A stretch of DNA of 44,956 nt from T3Sed10-241 sp036796255 (lineage in GTDB: Bacteria; Bacteroidota; Bacteroidia; Flavobacteriales_D; Cryomorphaceae). Below, in pieces: positions 25,820 through 35,900 of this stretch. Position 1 is the stretch's first letter, and every line of letters starts with the position of its first letter. The notes under the pieces are model-generated. The model was given only the letters and a program-made list of their open reading frames with translations. It searched no databases and was not told the DNA's origin. Made by a program: the position numbers and the translations under genes. The DNA is taken from contig DAIRDH010000026.1 in NCBI GenBank assembly GCA_036796255.1, forward strand, positions 1 to 44,956, given 5' to 3'.

Positions 25820-26248
25820 ATGGACATATTTATAGGTAGCGATCATGCTGGTTATGAGCTCAAAGAGTTTATCAAGGATAATTTAAGGATGGACAGCGTT
25901 CAATGGATTGATAAAGGTACATTCTCTCCTGACAGCGTAGATTATCCAGACTTTGCGCATGCAGTAGCCCAGGAGGTATCTAAAGATAGCAAGGCACTTG
26001 GAGTATTGGTGTGCGGAAGTGCAAATGGAGTTGCCATTACTGCCAACAAGCACCAAAAGATACGCTGCGCGGTGGCGTGGACAAAGGAAGTGGCAGAACT
26101 TGCGCGCCAACATAACAATGCCAACATCATGGCACTTCCTGCCCGGTTTATTTCATCCGAAGCTGGAGTAGAGTTGGTAAGGGCATTTCTGAATGCCAAC
26201 TTTGAGGGTGGACGACATGGTCGCCGTGTGGATAAAATGACTTGCTGA
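25820..26248 (+). CDS. rpiB: Ribose 5-phosphate isomerase B
   Basis: A 142-residue RpiB/LacAB-family sugar isomerase of the pentose phosphate pathway, interconverting ribose 5-phosphate and ribulose 5-phosphate. Visible motifs are the N-terminal IGSDHAGYELK, DYPDFAH, the catalytic-loop VLVCGSANGVAITANKH with its cysteine, and HNNANIMALPARF. Length is typical. Single gene, divergent from the MORN-repeat gene and convergent with the thioredoxin-like lipoprotein gene 28 bp away. Confidence 0.95.
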   Translation: MDIFIGSDHAGYELKEFIKDNLRMDSVQWIDKGTFSPDSVDYPDFAHAVAQEVSKDSKALGVLVCGSANGVAITANKHQKIRCAVAWTKEVAELARQHNNANIMALPARFISSEAGVELVRAFLNANFEGGRHGRRVDKMTC

Positions 26249-26276
26249 TCAGCTGATTTTTTATTTGAAAAAGTAC

Positions 26277-27548
26277 TCAGGTGGAAAGCAGGGATGCAAG
26301 CAATGCTTTGGTCTCGCTAATAAATTCTTCGTGGTATTGACCTGTACCTGGCCCGTAAAAACCTGTATATACTTTGACTACTGTGCCAGTTTTATCTGTG
26401 AATATAAGCGTTGGATACGAGGATAATTGAGATAGGGCGGGTAATTGCTGTTCCGTTTCCTGTTTATTGGCTTTTCCACCAAACAGAAAATGAGACGGCA
26501 AGCCGAGATCACGTTTCATTTTATTGACTCTGGCTTTTGCCTTTTCAAAATCATCAGTGAGTTCAAAATGGATGGGTACAATCTTTAGTTTATGTGGATC
26601 TAAGTCTTGAGCGATTTGATGCATGGTTATTGAAGCATCCATGCAATTTGGGCACCAACTTCCAGTGATTTGATATATCGTCACTGTGTTGTCATCAATG
26701 AAATCATCATGGGTTTTAAGCGTGCCTGTTTCATCGGGTAATGAGAATTCAAATTTCGCGTATCCCGATTTAATGTCTGAGATGGAATCGGGGCTAATCA
26801 GTTGAAAAGTGCTGTCTGCCACAGCGATCCATGGGGTATGTCCGTGAGCCCCAGCAAAAAAGTGGCCGTTGGTTAGGCTATCACCATTAATGGTGGCGGA
26901 AAACAACCAAGCATGACTCCCGTCAAATGTGCTGAGGTGGATACCGCCATTCATGATATTGCCTTCCAGATATCTAAAGTCACCGGTCTCGGTCAGGAAG
27001 GTACCTGATAGCTTTCCGTTTTCATTCGTTAACAGGAGAATAGCGTCGAATCCTTTACTATTTTTATTTTGGAAGCGCACTTTGTATTGCGAGGCCACTG
27101 CGGTGCTGGATTTGGTAGAAGTAAAGCGAAAGTCGCGGTTGTATTCTGCGATGAGTGGAATACTATAGTCCTCTTTATTGGAGTCGATCCATTTACCAGA
27201 GATAAGTTCTGGGCTATCTTTTATCAGTAGAAGTGATGCATTGTAAACTGGAAAGTCATAAATGACAGAATCGCCCATCACTTTAGGATTGCGAAGTTCA
27301 ACAACTTCAGTGGCATTTGTTATGCGCAGCACAGTCGTGCCGTCCTGTTCTGAAAAGATACCAGTGAATGGCAATTCCTTGTTTTGCATCTGTAAAGTAA
27401 ATCTCCAGGTGCCGTATTCTATCCGTGCTGCGTTCTGTTGGGTAGTTTGTTCACATCCTGATAGCAAGCCAATCAGGAGCCCAAAAGTGCTTGCTAGAAG
27501 GTATGGGTTAGAAATCGAATTTGATACCTTGCGCAAGTGGAAGCTCAT
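26277..27548 (-). CDS. Thioredoxin-fold lipoprotein (TlpA-like)
   Basis: A 423-residue protein with a lipoprotein signal peptide: a basic start, the hydrophobic stretch LLASTFGLLIGLLS, then the lipobox LSGC with the acylated cysteine at position 32. The middle (about 40-260) is a beta-rich domain of unknown function. The C-terminus is a thioredoxin-like domain with the redox pair WC299PNC302. It probably acts as a membrane-anchored periplasmic thiol reductase. The start at 27548 overlaps the end of the aldehyde dehydrogenase gene by 41 bp in another frame; the signal peptide demands a start in this overlap (ATG 27548, or TTG 12 bp later). Confidence 0.85.
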   Translation of the reverse strand: MSFHLRKVSNSISNPYLLASTFGLLIGLLSGCEQTTQQNAARIEYGTWRFTLQMQNKELPFTGIFSEQDGTTVLRITNATEVVELRNPKVMGDSVIYDFPVYNASLLLIKDSPELISGKWIDSNKEDYSIPLIAEYNRDFRFTSTKSSTAVASQYKVRFQNKNSKGFDAILLLTNENGKLSGTFLTETGDFRYLEGNIMNGGIHLSTFDGSHAWLFSATINGDSLTNGHFFAGAHGHTPWIAVADSTFQLISPDSISDIKSGYAKFEFSLPDETGTLKTHDDFIDDNTVTIYQITGSWCPNCMDASITMHQIAQDLDPHKLKIVPIHFELTDDFEKAKARVNKMKRDLGLPSHFLFGGKANKQETEQQLPALSQLSSYPTLIFTDKTGTVVKVYTGFYGPGTGQYHEEFISETKALLASLLST

Positions 27549-29058
27549 GGCTGTAATTAATGGTGTTTGTTTGTCGGCGCATGTATACTTTCCAGGCGTC
27601 GCTGCCTGATTCTCGTCCACCGCCAGTTTCTTTTTCGCCTCCGAATGCGCCTCCAATTTCAGCCCCTGAAGTTCCTATGTTGACATTGGCAATTCCGCAA
27701 TCAGAGCCTTCATGAGAAAGAAATGCTTCTGCTTCACGCATATTGGTGGTCATTATTGCTGATGAAAGCCCTTGTTTAACACCGTTTTGAATTGCAATGG
27801 CCTCTTCGAAGGTATCATATTTGATCAGATAAAGAAGCGGCGCGAACGTTTCACTTTGGACAATGGCATAGTGATTTTTGACTTCGGCAATGGAAGGCGA
27901 TACATAGCAACCACTTTCATATCCATTGCCTTTGAGGTGCTCACCCTCTATAAGGAAGGTACCACCTTGATTTTTAACTTGATCTATAGCCTTTAGATAG
28001 ATATCTACTGCATCACGGTCTATCAATGGACCGACGTGGTTGTTTTGATCGAGCGGATTGCCGATGCGCAATTGTTTGTATGCCGCAACGAGTTTCTCTT
28101 TCATGTCATCGTAAAGGGAACTGTGAACGATGAGCCTTCTTGTGCTTGTGCAGCGTTGTCCTGCTGTGCCAATGGCTCCGAAAACGGTGCCTGGAATAGC
28201 GATTTTTAGGTCGGCATTTGGGGTAATGATTATGGCATTGTTACCCCCTAATTCAAGCAAAGTTTTCCCGAGCCTGGCCCCTACCGCCTGGGCTACTATT
28301 TTGCCCATGCGAATGGAGCCTGTGGCCGAAATGAGTGCTACGTTTTCATCATGTGTGAGCAGTTCCCCCATTTTGTAGTCTCCATTGAGAATAGAGCTTA
28401 TGCCTTCCGGCAAATCATTGGCTGACGCGACTTCGTTCCAAATATTCTGGCAGGCAATGCTGCACAAAGGTGTTTTTTCTGAAGGTTTCCATATACAAAC
28501 ATCACCACAAACCCACGCGAGTGCAGAATTCCAGCACCACACAGCAACGGGGAAGTTAAAGGCTGAAATAATTCCTACGATGCCAAGGGGGTGGTACTGC
28601 TCATACATGCGGTGTTTGAAACGTTCACTGTGCATGGTCAGTCCATGAAGTTGGCGTGAAAGGCCTACAGCAAAATCACAGATATCTATCATTTCCTGAA
28701 CCTCTCCGAGCCCTTCCTGCAAGGACTTCCCCATTTCGTATGACACCAATGTGCCGAGCTCATTCTTGTAATGGCGCAGTCGATCGCCGAACTGGCGGAC
28801 AATTTCTCCGCGCTGAGGGGCGGGTACCATGCGCCAATGTGTGAATGCCTCTTTTGCTTTTGATACTATCTGGCGGTACTCTTCCTCAGTGCCCGAGCTT
28901 ACGCGTGCAATAAGTTCTCCATCTACGGGTGAGTGGCTGCTTAAGTCTGGACCAGAACCGAAAAATTGTTGACCTGTGGAACAACCTTTATTGTGTTCTT
29001 CGATTCCGAGATTCTTGAGTATGTGTGCTATTGCGGGAGTTTCTGTTAATGTGGACAT
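27508..29058 (-). CDS. ALDH7-type aldehyde dehydrogenase (alpha-aminoadipic semialdehyde / piperideine-6-carboxylate dehydrogenase)
   Basis: A 516-residue NAD(P)-dependent enzyme. Catalytic residues are C303 (GQRCTSTRR) and the general base E269 (LELGGNN). The cofactor region has SAFNFPVAVW, WKPSEKTPL and the ISATGS loop. The features GGNNAII, SDCGIANVNIGTSGAEIGGAFGGEKETGGGRE and a terminal MRRQTNTINYS are characteristic of the antiquitin group, which oxidises aminoadipate semialdehyde in lysine catabolism. No other lysine genes are adjacent, so the physiological substrate is an inference from the family. Confidence 0.9.
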   Translation of the reverse strand: MSTLTETPAIAHILKNLGIEEHNKGCSTGQQFFGSGPDLSSHSPVDGELIARVSSGTEEEYRQIVSKAKEAFTHWRMVPAPQRGEIVRQFGDRLRHYKNELGTLVSYEMGKSLQEGLGEVQEMIDICDFAVGLSRQLHGLTMHSERFKHRMYEQYHPLGIVGIISAFNFPVAVWCWNSALAWVCGDVCIWKPSEKTPLCSIACQNIWNEVASANDLPEGISSILNGDYKMGELLTHDENVALISATGSIRMGKIVAQAVGARLGKTLLELGGNNAIIITPNADLKIAIPGTVFGAIGTAGQRCTSTRRLIVHSSLYDDMKEKLVAAYKQLRIGNPLDQNNHVGPLIDRDAVDIYLKAIDQVKNQGGTFLIEGEHLKGNGYESGCYVSPSIAEVKNHYAIVQSETFAPLLYLIKYDTFEEAIAIQNGVKQGLSSAIMTTNMREAEAFLSHEGSDCGIANVNIGTSGAEIGGAFGGEKETGGGRESGSDAWKVYMRRQTNTINYSHELPLAQGIKFDF

Positions 29059-29072
29059 GCTATTGCTTTTTG

Positions 29073-29080
29073 CAAAGCTA
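29073..29080 (-). promoter_or_regulatory. -7 element of the aldehyde dehydrogenase gene
   Basis: TAGCTTTG on the minus strand fits TAnnTTTG exactly, 14 bp upstream of the ATG. The leader would be very short. Confidence 0.45.
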
Positions 29081-29220
29081 GCTTTTTGTTCTGATAGCCA
29101 CTAATTGTGTTGTAATATATTGAATTATAGTGAAGTGTAATTATTTGCCGAAATTTGAGACATCGTGATGAAATCGGGGTATGATACCAGAGAGATGGAT
29201 GAGAGCAAATTTGGGGCGTG

Positions 29221-30153
29221 CTAGTCCTTTTTTTGGAGAATGTAGATCTGGCTGCTGTAATTTTTACTTTTGATAGCTGCGTGGAGATTGCTGATGGCTC
29301 CGTTGATGATACCACGTATCATATTTCCGTTTTTGTATTTTTCGCTAAGCATGGAAATATAGAATGCGTCGAGCAGCATGGGTTTTTTTCCGAGGTAGTT
29401 GAAATTGTGCCGCGTTGCCAGTGAACGAATATCTTTTTCTTTGAAATGCCACAAGTGACGGGGCACATCATAGGCCGCCCAGTATTCTCGGTATATTTCT
29501 GCATCCTTGCTCGCTGGGTTGGGGACTGCAATTATTAATGTCCCGTTGCTGGTGAGATTGCTGTAATGTTTTGCAAAAACTTCATCGAGATTTTCGACAT
29601 GCTCCAAAACGTGCCACATCGTAATACAATCTACGGCGTTATGTTTCTTGAGATATTCTGGCGGTGCGACAACAGTATAACCTAATTTTTGACAATGCGC
29701 CCTGCTGTCATTGTGAATTTCGACGCCACTGATTTGAATATTCTGTTGTGCTGCATACGCTAAAAATGCACCCTGACCGGAGCCGTAATCTAGCCAAATA
29801 TTTCCGGGAGCATATTTCTCAGCCAACTGGAATTTCGATTTCAAATTGAAATGCCTTGCAAGGTGGTAGATCCTGTTGATGATGCCACGCTTGGTATTAG
29901 AGTGCGAAATATAGGCGACCGAATCGTAATATGGGCCATGGTCGATTGGCCTTGGAAGGGTCAACAGGAAGTTGCAATTGTCGCACTGAGAAACGTGAAA
30001 GGTTTCTTGGGTGGCTGTATAATCTTTTGCAGTTACAAGAATGCTGAAGGACGATTTGCCACAGATTGGGCAGGATATTTCAGACGAGGGAACTGTTCCA
30101 CGTGGAACCTTTGGATATTGTTCCACGTGGAACGCTGGATTATCTTCCGACAT
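29221..30153 (-). CDS. Class I SAM-dependent methyltransferase with N-terminal zinc ribbon
   Basis: A 310-residue protein. Residues 28-63 form a zinc-ribbon-like pair (CPIC and CDNC). The Rossmann domain has motif I WLDYGSGQGAFL, an acidic ligand in SGVEIH and the post-motif TMWHVLEHVENL; the type resembles methyltransf_23. The substrate is unknown. The first 20 residues look unusual because they are translated through two copies of a parS-like palindrome, giving FHVEQ in one copy and VPRGT in the other. The start at 30153 overlaps the mnmG stop by 14 bp. No later ATG keeps the zinc ribbon, so the palindromes are coding. Confidence 0.85.
   Translation of the reverse strand: MSEDNPAFHVEQYPKVPRGTVPSSEISCPICGKSSFSILVTAKDYTATQETFHVSQCDNCNFLLTLPRPIDHGPYYDSVAYISHSNTKRGIINRIYHLARHFNLKSKFQLAEKYAPGNIWLDYGSGQGAFLAYAAQQNIQISGVEIHNDSRAHCQKLGYTVVAPPEYLKKHNAVDCITMWHVLEHVENLDEVFAKHYSNLTSNGTLIIAVPNPASKDAEIYREYWAAYDVPRHLWHFKEKDIRSLATRHNFNYLGKKPMLLDAFYISMLSEKYKNGNMIRGIINGAISNLHAAIKSKNYSSQIYILQKKD
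30094..30109. other. parS-like centromere site 1
   Basis: TGTTCCACGTGGAACC matches the chromosomal ParB-binding palindrome (consensus TGTTNCACGTGNAACA) at all but the last base. The 14-bp core is a perfect palindrome. It sits inside the 5' coding region of the methyltransferase gene. In other bacteria such sites cluster near oriC. Confidence 0.8.
30119..30134. other. parS-like centromere site 2
   Basis: TGTTCCACGTGGAACG is a second copy 25 bp from the first, with the same perfect 14-bp palindromic core. It lies 6 bp before the mnmG stop codon. Confidence 0.8.
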
Positions 30154-32029
30154 GAATCATCAAAACGGATATATCAGAGGGCGAAACTCCGCTAATGCGG
30201 GAAGCCTGTCCGATGGTTTTGGGTTTTACTTTTGTCAACTTTTCACGGGCCTCAGCGGAGAGAGAATTTAGAGCGGCGTAGTCAAACTCGTCGCTCAAGA
30301 CGATCTGTTCAAGGCGGATTAGCTTGTCGGCCATTTCCTGTTCTTTCTCGATGTAGCCCTCATATTTGATTTTTATTTCAGCGGCTTCCATTGCTTCATT
30401 AAAGGGCGCTTCACCGACCTCAGCCTTGAGGGTAGCATAAAATTCTGCGATTTCTTCGCTCCCTTCGCTGAGTATGTGGAGAGAAAAATTGGGACGGGAT
30501 ACGAGGCTTCGAGCCTTAACTTGCTGCCTGAGTTTACTCGATCCAAGGCGCTCCAATGTTGGGTTGAGTTCTTCCGGGGTTACGCCCGTAAGCGACAAAA
30601 ACTTGTCGATTCGGTCTATAGAAGCTGACTTTAATTCTACCCGTCGCAAGCGTTCCTCAGAGGCAAGACCGATGGCATGCGACTTTGGCGTGAGCCTCAA
30701 ATCGGCATTGTCCTGTCTAAGCAGGATGCGGTATTCAGCCCGGGAAGTAAACATACGGTAGGGCTCTTCGGTGCCCTTTGTGATGAGGTCATCTATCAGC
30801 ACACCGATATAAGCCTCGCTGCGCTGCAGAATGAAGGGATCCTTTCCATGAACTTTCTGATGGGCATTGATGCCGGCCATCAAGCCCTGGCAAGCGGCTT
30901 CTTCGTAACCGGTGGTTCCATTAATTTGTCCTGCAAAATACAGACCTTGCACCGGTTTCGTCTCCAGCGTATGTTGAAGCTGGGTAGGCGGGAAATAATC
31001 GTATTCTATGGCGTAGCCTGGACGGAACATTTTCGCGTGTTCTAGTCCGGGAATTTTTTTCAATGCAGCAGATTGTACATCTTCAGGAAGGCTCGAGGAA
31101 AATCCGTTGAGGTAAATTTCAACCGTGCTCAGTCCTTCGGGTTCTACAAATATTTGGTGCCTGTCGCGCTCAGCGAAGCGGTCGATTTTGTCTTCTATCG
31201 ATGGACAGTACCGCGGTCCCAAGCCGCGAATGCGTCCATTGAACATAGGCGACCGGTCAAATCCTGTGCGGAGAATGTCGTGCACTTCCTCATTGGTATA
31301 GGTAATGTGACAGGGCACCTGTCGCTGCATGGGCTGCACCGGAAGGTATGAGAAGCTGCCCGGGAGTTCATCGCCGGGTTGTTCTTCCATTTTGGAAAAA
31401 TCGATGCTGCGGCCGTCAAGTCGGGGAGGTGTTCCTGTTTTCATCCTGCCATGGTCGAAGCCCAGACTCAGCAACTGTTCGGTGATGCCATGTGCAGCTT
31501 TCTCACCAGCGCGGCCTCCACCAAAGTTCTTTTCACCGATGTGAATGATTCCATTCAGAAAGGTGCCGCTTGTGAGAATTACGGATTTAGACTTGATGGA
31601 AATGCCAATACCCGTCACCACCCCGCATACTTTACCTTGCTTGTCGATCATGACTTCCTTGACCATGTCCTGGAAGAAGTCGACGTTGGGTGTTTGCTCC
31701 AACATGATGCGCCACTGCTCTGCAAAGCGCATGCGGTCATTCTGCGTGCGTGGGCTCCACATCGCAGGTCCCTTTGAGCGGTTGAGCATGCGAAATTGTA
31801 TGGTGCTGCTGTCACTCACGATGCCTGAATAGCCCCCCAGCGCATCTATCTCCCTCACAATCTGACCTTTGGCGATTCCGCCCATGGCTGGGTTGCAGGA
31901 CATTTGCCCTATGGTATTCATGTTCATGGTGACCATCAATACGGACGAGCCCAAATTGGCTGCTGCAGCTGCTGCCTCGTTGCCGGCGTGACCGGCTCCA
32001 ACCACTATCACATCATATTCCTGTAGCAT
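30140..32029 (-). CDS. mnmG: tRNA uridine-5-carboxymethylaminomethyl modification enzyme MnmG (GidA)
   Basis: A 629-residue FAD protein that works with MnmE to modify wobble uridine 34 of several tRNAs. The N-terminus has VVVGAGHAGNEAA and the family blocks IGQMSCNPAMGGIAKG, MLNRSKGPAMWSPR and GTFLNGIIHIG. Later motifs are GLYFAGQINGTTGYEEAA and FTSRAEYRILLRQDNAD. Length matches the family. It sits 14 bp after ybeY and overlaps the methyltransferase. MnmG genes are often near the replication origin, in line with the parS sites at its 3' end. Confidence 0.96.
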   Translation of the reverse strand: MLQEYDVIVVGAGHAGNEAAAAAANLGSSVLMVTMNMNTIGQMSCNPAMGGIAKGQIVREIDALGGYSGIVSDSSTIQFRMLNRSKGPAMWSPRTQNDRMRFAEQWRIMLEQTPNVDFFQDMVKEVMIDKQGKVCGVVTGIGISIKSKSVILTSGTFLNGIIHIGEKNFGGGRAGEKAAHGITEQLLSLGFDHGRMKTGTPPRLDGRSIDFSKMEEQPGDELPGSFSYLPVQPMQRQVPCHITYTNEEVHDILRTGFDRSPMFNGRIRGLGPRYCPSIEDKIDRFAERDRHQIFVEPEGLSTVEIYLNGFSSSLPEDVQSAALKKIPGLEHAKMFRPGYAIEYDYFPPTQLQHTLETKPVQGLYFAGQINGTTGYEEAACQGLMAGINAHQKVHGKDPFILQRSEAYIGVLIDDLITKGTEEPYRMFTSRAEYRILLRQDNADLRLTPKSHAIGLASEERLRRVELKSASIDRIDKFLSLTGVTPEELNPTLERLGSSKLRQQVKARSLVSRPNFSLHILSEGSEEIAEFYATLKAEVGEAPFNEAMEAAEIKIKYEGYIEKEQEMADKLIRLEQIVLSDEFDYAALNSLSAEAREKLTKVKPKTIGQASRISGVSPSDISVLMIHVGR

Positions 32030-32043
32030 GGCATTTCAATGTA

Positions 32044-32472
32044 TTAAAAAGCCCGCAAAGATAGGTAATAATCTTCTTTTTCAGTCATTTCACGCTGCTC
32101 AGCAGGACTCTTGTCTTTGTAGCCACAGAGGTGCAGAACACCGTGAATCATGACGCGCTGGAGCTCGTTGGTAAAGCTTGTTTTGAACGTGGCTGCGTTT
32201 TCTTTTACGCGCTCAATGCTGATGAAGATGTCTCCGCTTAAGGTATCAGCCTCGCCATAGTCAAAAGTAATGATGTCAGTGAGATCGTCGTGCTGAAGGT
32301 ATTCTTGATTAATGCGGAGCAAGTATGCATCACTGCACCAAACGTATTGGATAGTTCCGGGCTGCAATCCTTCAGATAAAATCGCCTTTTGCAGCCATTC
32401 GCGGATTGATTTGATCTTTCTAAGCCTCAATGATACATCTTCACCATGAAAATGTATCGACGGTTGCATCAT
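32044..32472 (-). CDS. ybeY: Endoribonuclease YbeY (rRNA maturation factor)
   Basis: A 142-residue metalloprotein involved in 16S rRNA 3'-end processing and ribosome quality control. The metal-binding motif reads HGVLHLCGYKDK. The first two histidines of the HGxLHLxGYDH pattern are kept but the third is replaced by the DK segment, which I believe is normal in Bacteroidota. A conserved TDIITFDYGE segment is present. It lies 1 bp after the RsbW-like gene and 14 bp before mnmG. Confidence 0.92.
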   Translation of the reverse strand: MMQPSIHFHGEDVSLRLRKIKSIREWLQKAILSEGLQPGTIQYVWCSDAYLLRINQEYLQHDDLTDIITFDYGEADTLSGDIFISIERVKENAATFKTSFTNELQRVMIHGVLHLCGYKDKSPAEQREMTEKEDYYLSLRAF

Positions 32473-32473
32473 A

Positions 32474-32917
32474 TCAGGCAGAGATCTGTACGGGCTTGCT
32501 GAGGTTGCTAAACGTTATTTCTACTATCCGTCCCTCTTCGAGAAATTTGAGATCGTCAGAGAGGTGCTTCATAAGAAATACTCCCCGGCCATTTGGCTTC
32601 TCCAAGTTTTCCGGTGCAGTGGGATCAGGTACATTTTGATAATCAAAGCCGGGACCGTCGTCTTCAATACGAAAGAAGAAATTGTCGCCATTGGCTTCAT
32701 ACTTCACGCTCACCTGCTTTGACGGATCCTGTTTATTGCCATGATAGATGGCATTGTTGACAGCCTCTGTAAGTGCAATGAGGATGTTGCCGTAGTGCTC
32801 CTCTTGTATGTTGTACTTCTCGCACAACTCGTCAATAAGGCGCTCAATGATTGTTATGTTTTCTCCTTTTGAAGCGAAGTCAATGGTTTCCATTTGTGCT
32901 GATTCGGTCAGGGTCAT
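32474..32917 (-). CDS. RsbW-like ATP-binding protein (anti-sigma-factor kinase fold)
   Basis: A 147-residue GHKL ATPase. The N box is ALTEAVNNAIYHGN, the G1 box DDGPGFD and the G2 box GRGVFLM, as in RsbW/SpoIIAB serine kinases that bind sigma or STAS partners. No STAS gene is next to it, but a SpoIIE-type phosphatase is encoded at 13860-15683. A second start, ATG at 32893 (METIDFASK), may be the true one. The gene begins directly after the DUF4175 gene stop and ends 1 bp before ybeY. Confidence 0.88.
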   Translation of the reverse strand: MTLTESAQMETIDFASKGENITIIERLIDELCEKYNIQEEHYGNILIALTEAVNNAIYHGNKQDPSKQVSVKYEANGDNFFFRIEDDGPGFDYQNVPDPTAPENLEKPNGRGVFLMKHLSDDLKFLEEGRIVEITFSNLSKPVQISA

Positions 32918-35900
32918 CTATTGTGAAGTTTCAAAATTAAGAAAATATTCATTCACTCGTTCTTTGTAGTACGGCTTCATGTCAGGCGGCACCGTTCTCA
33001 GCAATTCAATTTCCTTTGCCTTCCTACGGTTATACTCTAAATATTTTTCGGGGTTACTAATTTCATAGGCCCTGGGCTGCTCACTTTCGCGTTGCTCCTC
33101 GTATTCGCGCTCCCTGGCTGCTTTTTCCGACTCCAAAAGGCGGGTCAAAATTTCCTCCTGCCGCCTGATGGTCTCAGGGGTTATTTCCATATTGACCAGA
33201 TCTTTCTCTGTTTTTTCCATTTTCTCAGCAATGTCCTCCAGGCCCTTCCCTTCCCCTTTTCCGCGCTGGTTGAGTTCCTGGGCCATCTTTTCTACTTCAC
33301 GGCGCAACGCTGCCTGCTCGGCGGCCATTTTGGCCACTTCTTTGCTCATGCCCTGGTTTCCCATTCCGGGCTTGTTTCCGCCTGGTTTTTCGCCCTTTTC
33401 CATGGCCTTTTGCATCTGCTCGAGTTTCTTCCCCATCTCCTCCTGCATTTTGCTCATTTTCCCCTTTCCTTTTGAGGGAGTCTTGCCAGCGCCTCCGGGG
33501 TTTTCACAATTGCCCGTTCCGGGCATCTGATTGGCCATGGCTTGCTGCATTTGCTGAAGCGCTTCATCAAGCAGCAAGGCGAGGTTGTTAAAAGAGGTCA
33601 TCGCATACTGTTGTCGCATATTGGCGCTTGCGGTGGAGCGTTCCGCAATTTCTTCAAGTGCCGTTTCAATGTTGCGGTTAATGATTCCAATTTCTTCATT
33701 TACAATGTTCTGAATCTGAACCACCCGCTTGCTAAGGGCAAAGAGGGAATCCTCAACCATCTTGGCATCGTCCTGCAATTTCTTTTGGCTGCGGCCCATC
33801 TCTGTATAGCGCGGGTCTTCCCTGTTGAGCCCCCTCAGCTCTTCCATGATGCCTTCCTGATCGAATGACAGCTGAATGATGTTTTCCAACAAGGCCCGCA
33901 GCGCATCCATATCTTCACTGGCCTGCTGTTGCGCTCCACCTTCCATGGCAGCCTTCATTTTATCGGCCATTTCCTGCATTTTGTCTGCTGCATTCTGCTG
34001 CGATTCCGAGGCTTTCTTTGGCTTGTCTTTTCCAAGCTCTTCGGAGCTCTTATCCATCGCTTCGTCAATCTCCTTTTGCTCTTCTTCCGTATCGGGGATA
34101 TCGTTGGGGCTTTCAAGCTCCTCGTTCTTTTCTTCGAGCTGTTTGAGGTCTTCTTTCAGCTCATCAAACTCCTTATTGAGTTTGTCTTGCTCTTCTTTCA
34201 GCGCTTCTTTGTCAGCATTCTTTTCCTGACTTTCCTTGGCGAGCTCTTCCTGCTTTTTGGCAAGCTCTTCAAGCTTGTCCATGGCCTGCTCAAACTCTGC
34301 CTCTACCTCCATTTGCTTGAACAATTCCAGTGAACGATCAAGCTCTTTTTCCAGTTCTTCCTGGCCCATCTCCATTTTCTCGAGCTCTTCCCGAATTTGG
34401 TTCTGGTCCATTTTCTCCATCATCTCTTCGAGCTTCCGGTACATTTCCTTCATCTCATCGCTCATGAGTTCATCAAAGAGCTTTTCGAGCATGCGCTGCT
34501 TCTCCATAATGCTCTCACTCTGCTCCATGTAGCGCTCTTGTTGCTGCAGCTTCCCTTTGTTTTTTTTCTGAATTTCTTCTACTTGCTGCTGCATGTTCTT
34601 TTGCTTTTTCAGCAAATCTTCGAGGCGCTTCTTCTCCTGCCAGCCCATTTCATTGTTCTGCAAAAGATCCTTGTTAAGCTCTTCAATTTCTTTCTTCAGT
34701 TCGCGGGCTTCTTCGATGCTCTTCTCGAGTTCGGCCTTTATCTGCTCAGCCGTTTCTTTACGGGCAGTTTTCAGTTCCTCTTTGTTAGGGGTCGCGTAAA
34801 GTTTTTTGTCACTACGGGTCGACTTGCGTCCATTTACACCATCGTTGTCCCACACTTCAAAGTAGTACTCAATCCTATCGCCAGGTTTAGGCTCGAGTTT
34901 TTCAAAGTCGGCAAAATGAAAAAATTCCTGCGCCATTTGACTGTTGATGTTTACGCTTTCGCGAAAATCTTCAGCAGCGCCATCAGCCCGCACCATCCGG
35001 TAATGAAATGCAAGCTCGGTAATACCATAGTCATCACTAATGGTACCGCCGAAATACACCCGGCGCTCATCGGTTGAGTCGGCTTTAGCTTCCACTTTAA
35101 TTTTTGGGTAAGCATCTTTGATCACGTCGATGCGATAGCTCAAGGTATCAACTCCACCGACGATATCATTCGTGGCCGCCACGCGGTAGCGCTCGGCGTT
35201 GCGTGCACGGCGCTGATAGTCAAAGCTCGATTTTTGCGTCGGCAGAAGGCGCAAGGTGGTGTCTGTAAATGCCAGGTAGAAATGATCAGCATTCTCTGTG
35301 CGAAACAACCAGGAGAGGTTGGTACCCTCAGGCACTTTGATGTTGCCGGTATTGCTCAATGTTTCGGACGACTTCTTGAGGTAAGCCGGGTACTCGAGCT
35401 TTACATCAAAGTCGACAATGGAAGGCGTGGGCAATACTTTGAGCAAATGGGGATTGCTGTAAAATCCCTCAGCCGTAAGCTTAAAGGGCACTTCGCTCCT
35501 CACATTGCGAAAGGTGTGGCTGAAATGGCCTCCGCCTTCGCTTTTCAACCTGAACAGCTTGCCGTCAATTGATATGCGCATTTCATTGGGCACATAAGTC
35601 CCGTCCGCTTTTACCCTAAGCACAAAATTGCTGTTGAGTGCAGTCTCGAGTTTTTCATTTTCAATTTCAAATGAAAAAGGTGCTACCGGAATGTATTCCT
35701 CATTGTAAGCCACGAGTCGCTGCGTTCCTTCCTTGAGCACAGAGGGTGCAATGGCGAGGAGCAAGGCAGTCAGAATAAGGGGAGGCAATACATACTTCAG
35801 GTACTTGCGGTTGTCTTTGAAATTCACCGCTGATGAAAATGGCACCGGCTCCAGCGCTTCTATGCGTTGGTTGATACTCGCCACAAGCAGACTGCTGTCT

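Noticed and set aside
25585..25827. 80-codon minus-strand frame in the intergenic region before rpiB
   Set aside because: It overlaps the rpiB promoter and start codon, has no family resemblance and looks like AT-rich chance coding.
32044..32472. Loss of the third metal histidine in YbeY
   Set aside because: I believe CGYKDK in place of xGYDH is the usual Bacteroidota form, so it is a lineage trait rather than gene decay.
33876..35077. Long plus-strand frames rich in Ser/Phe/Leu
   Set aside because: They are antisense shadows of the Glu/Lys-rich coiled coil of the DUF4175 gene.
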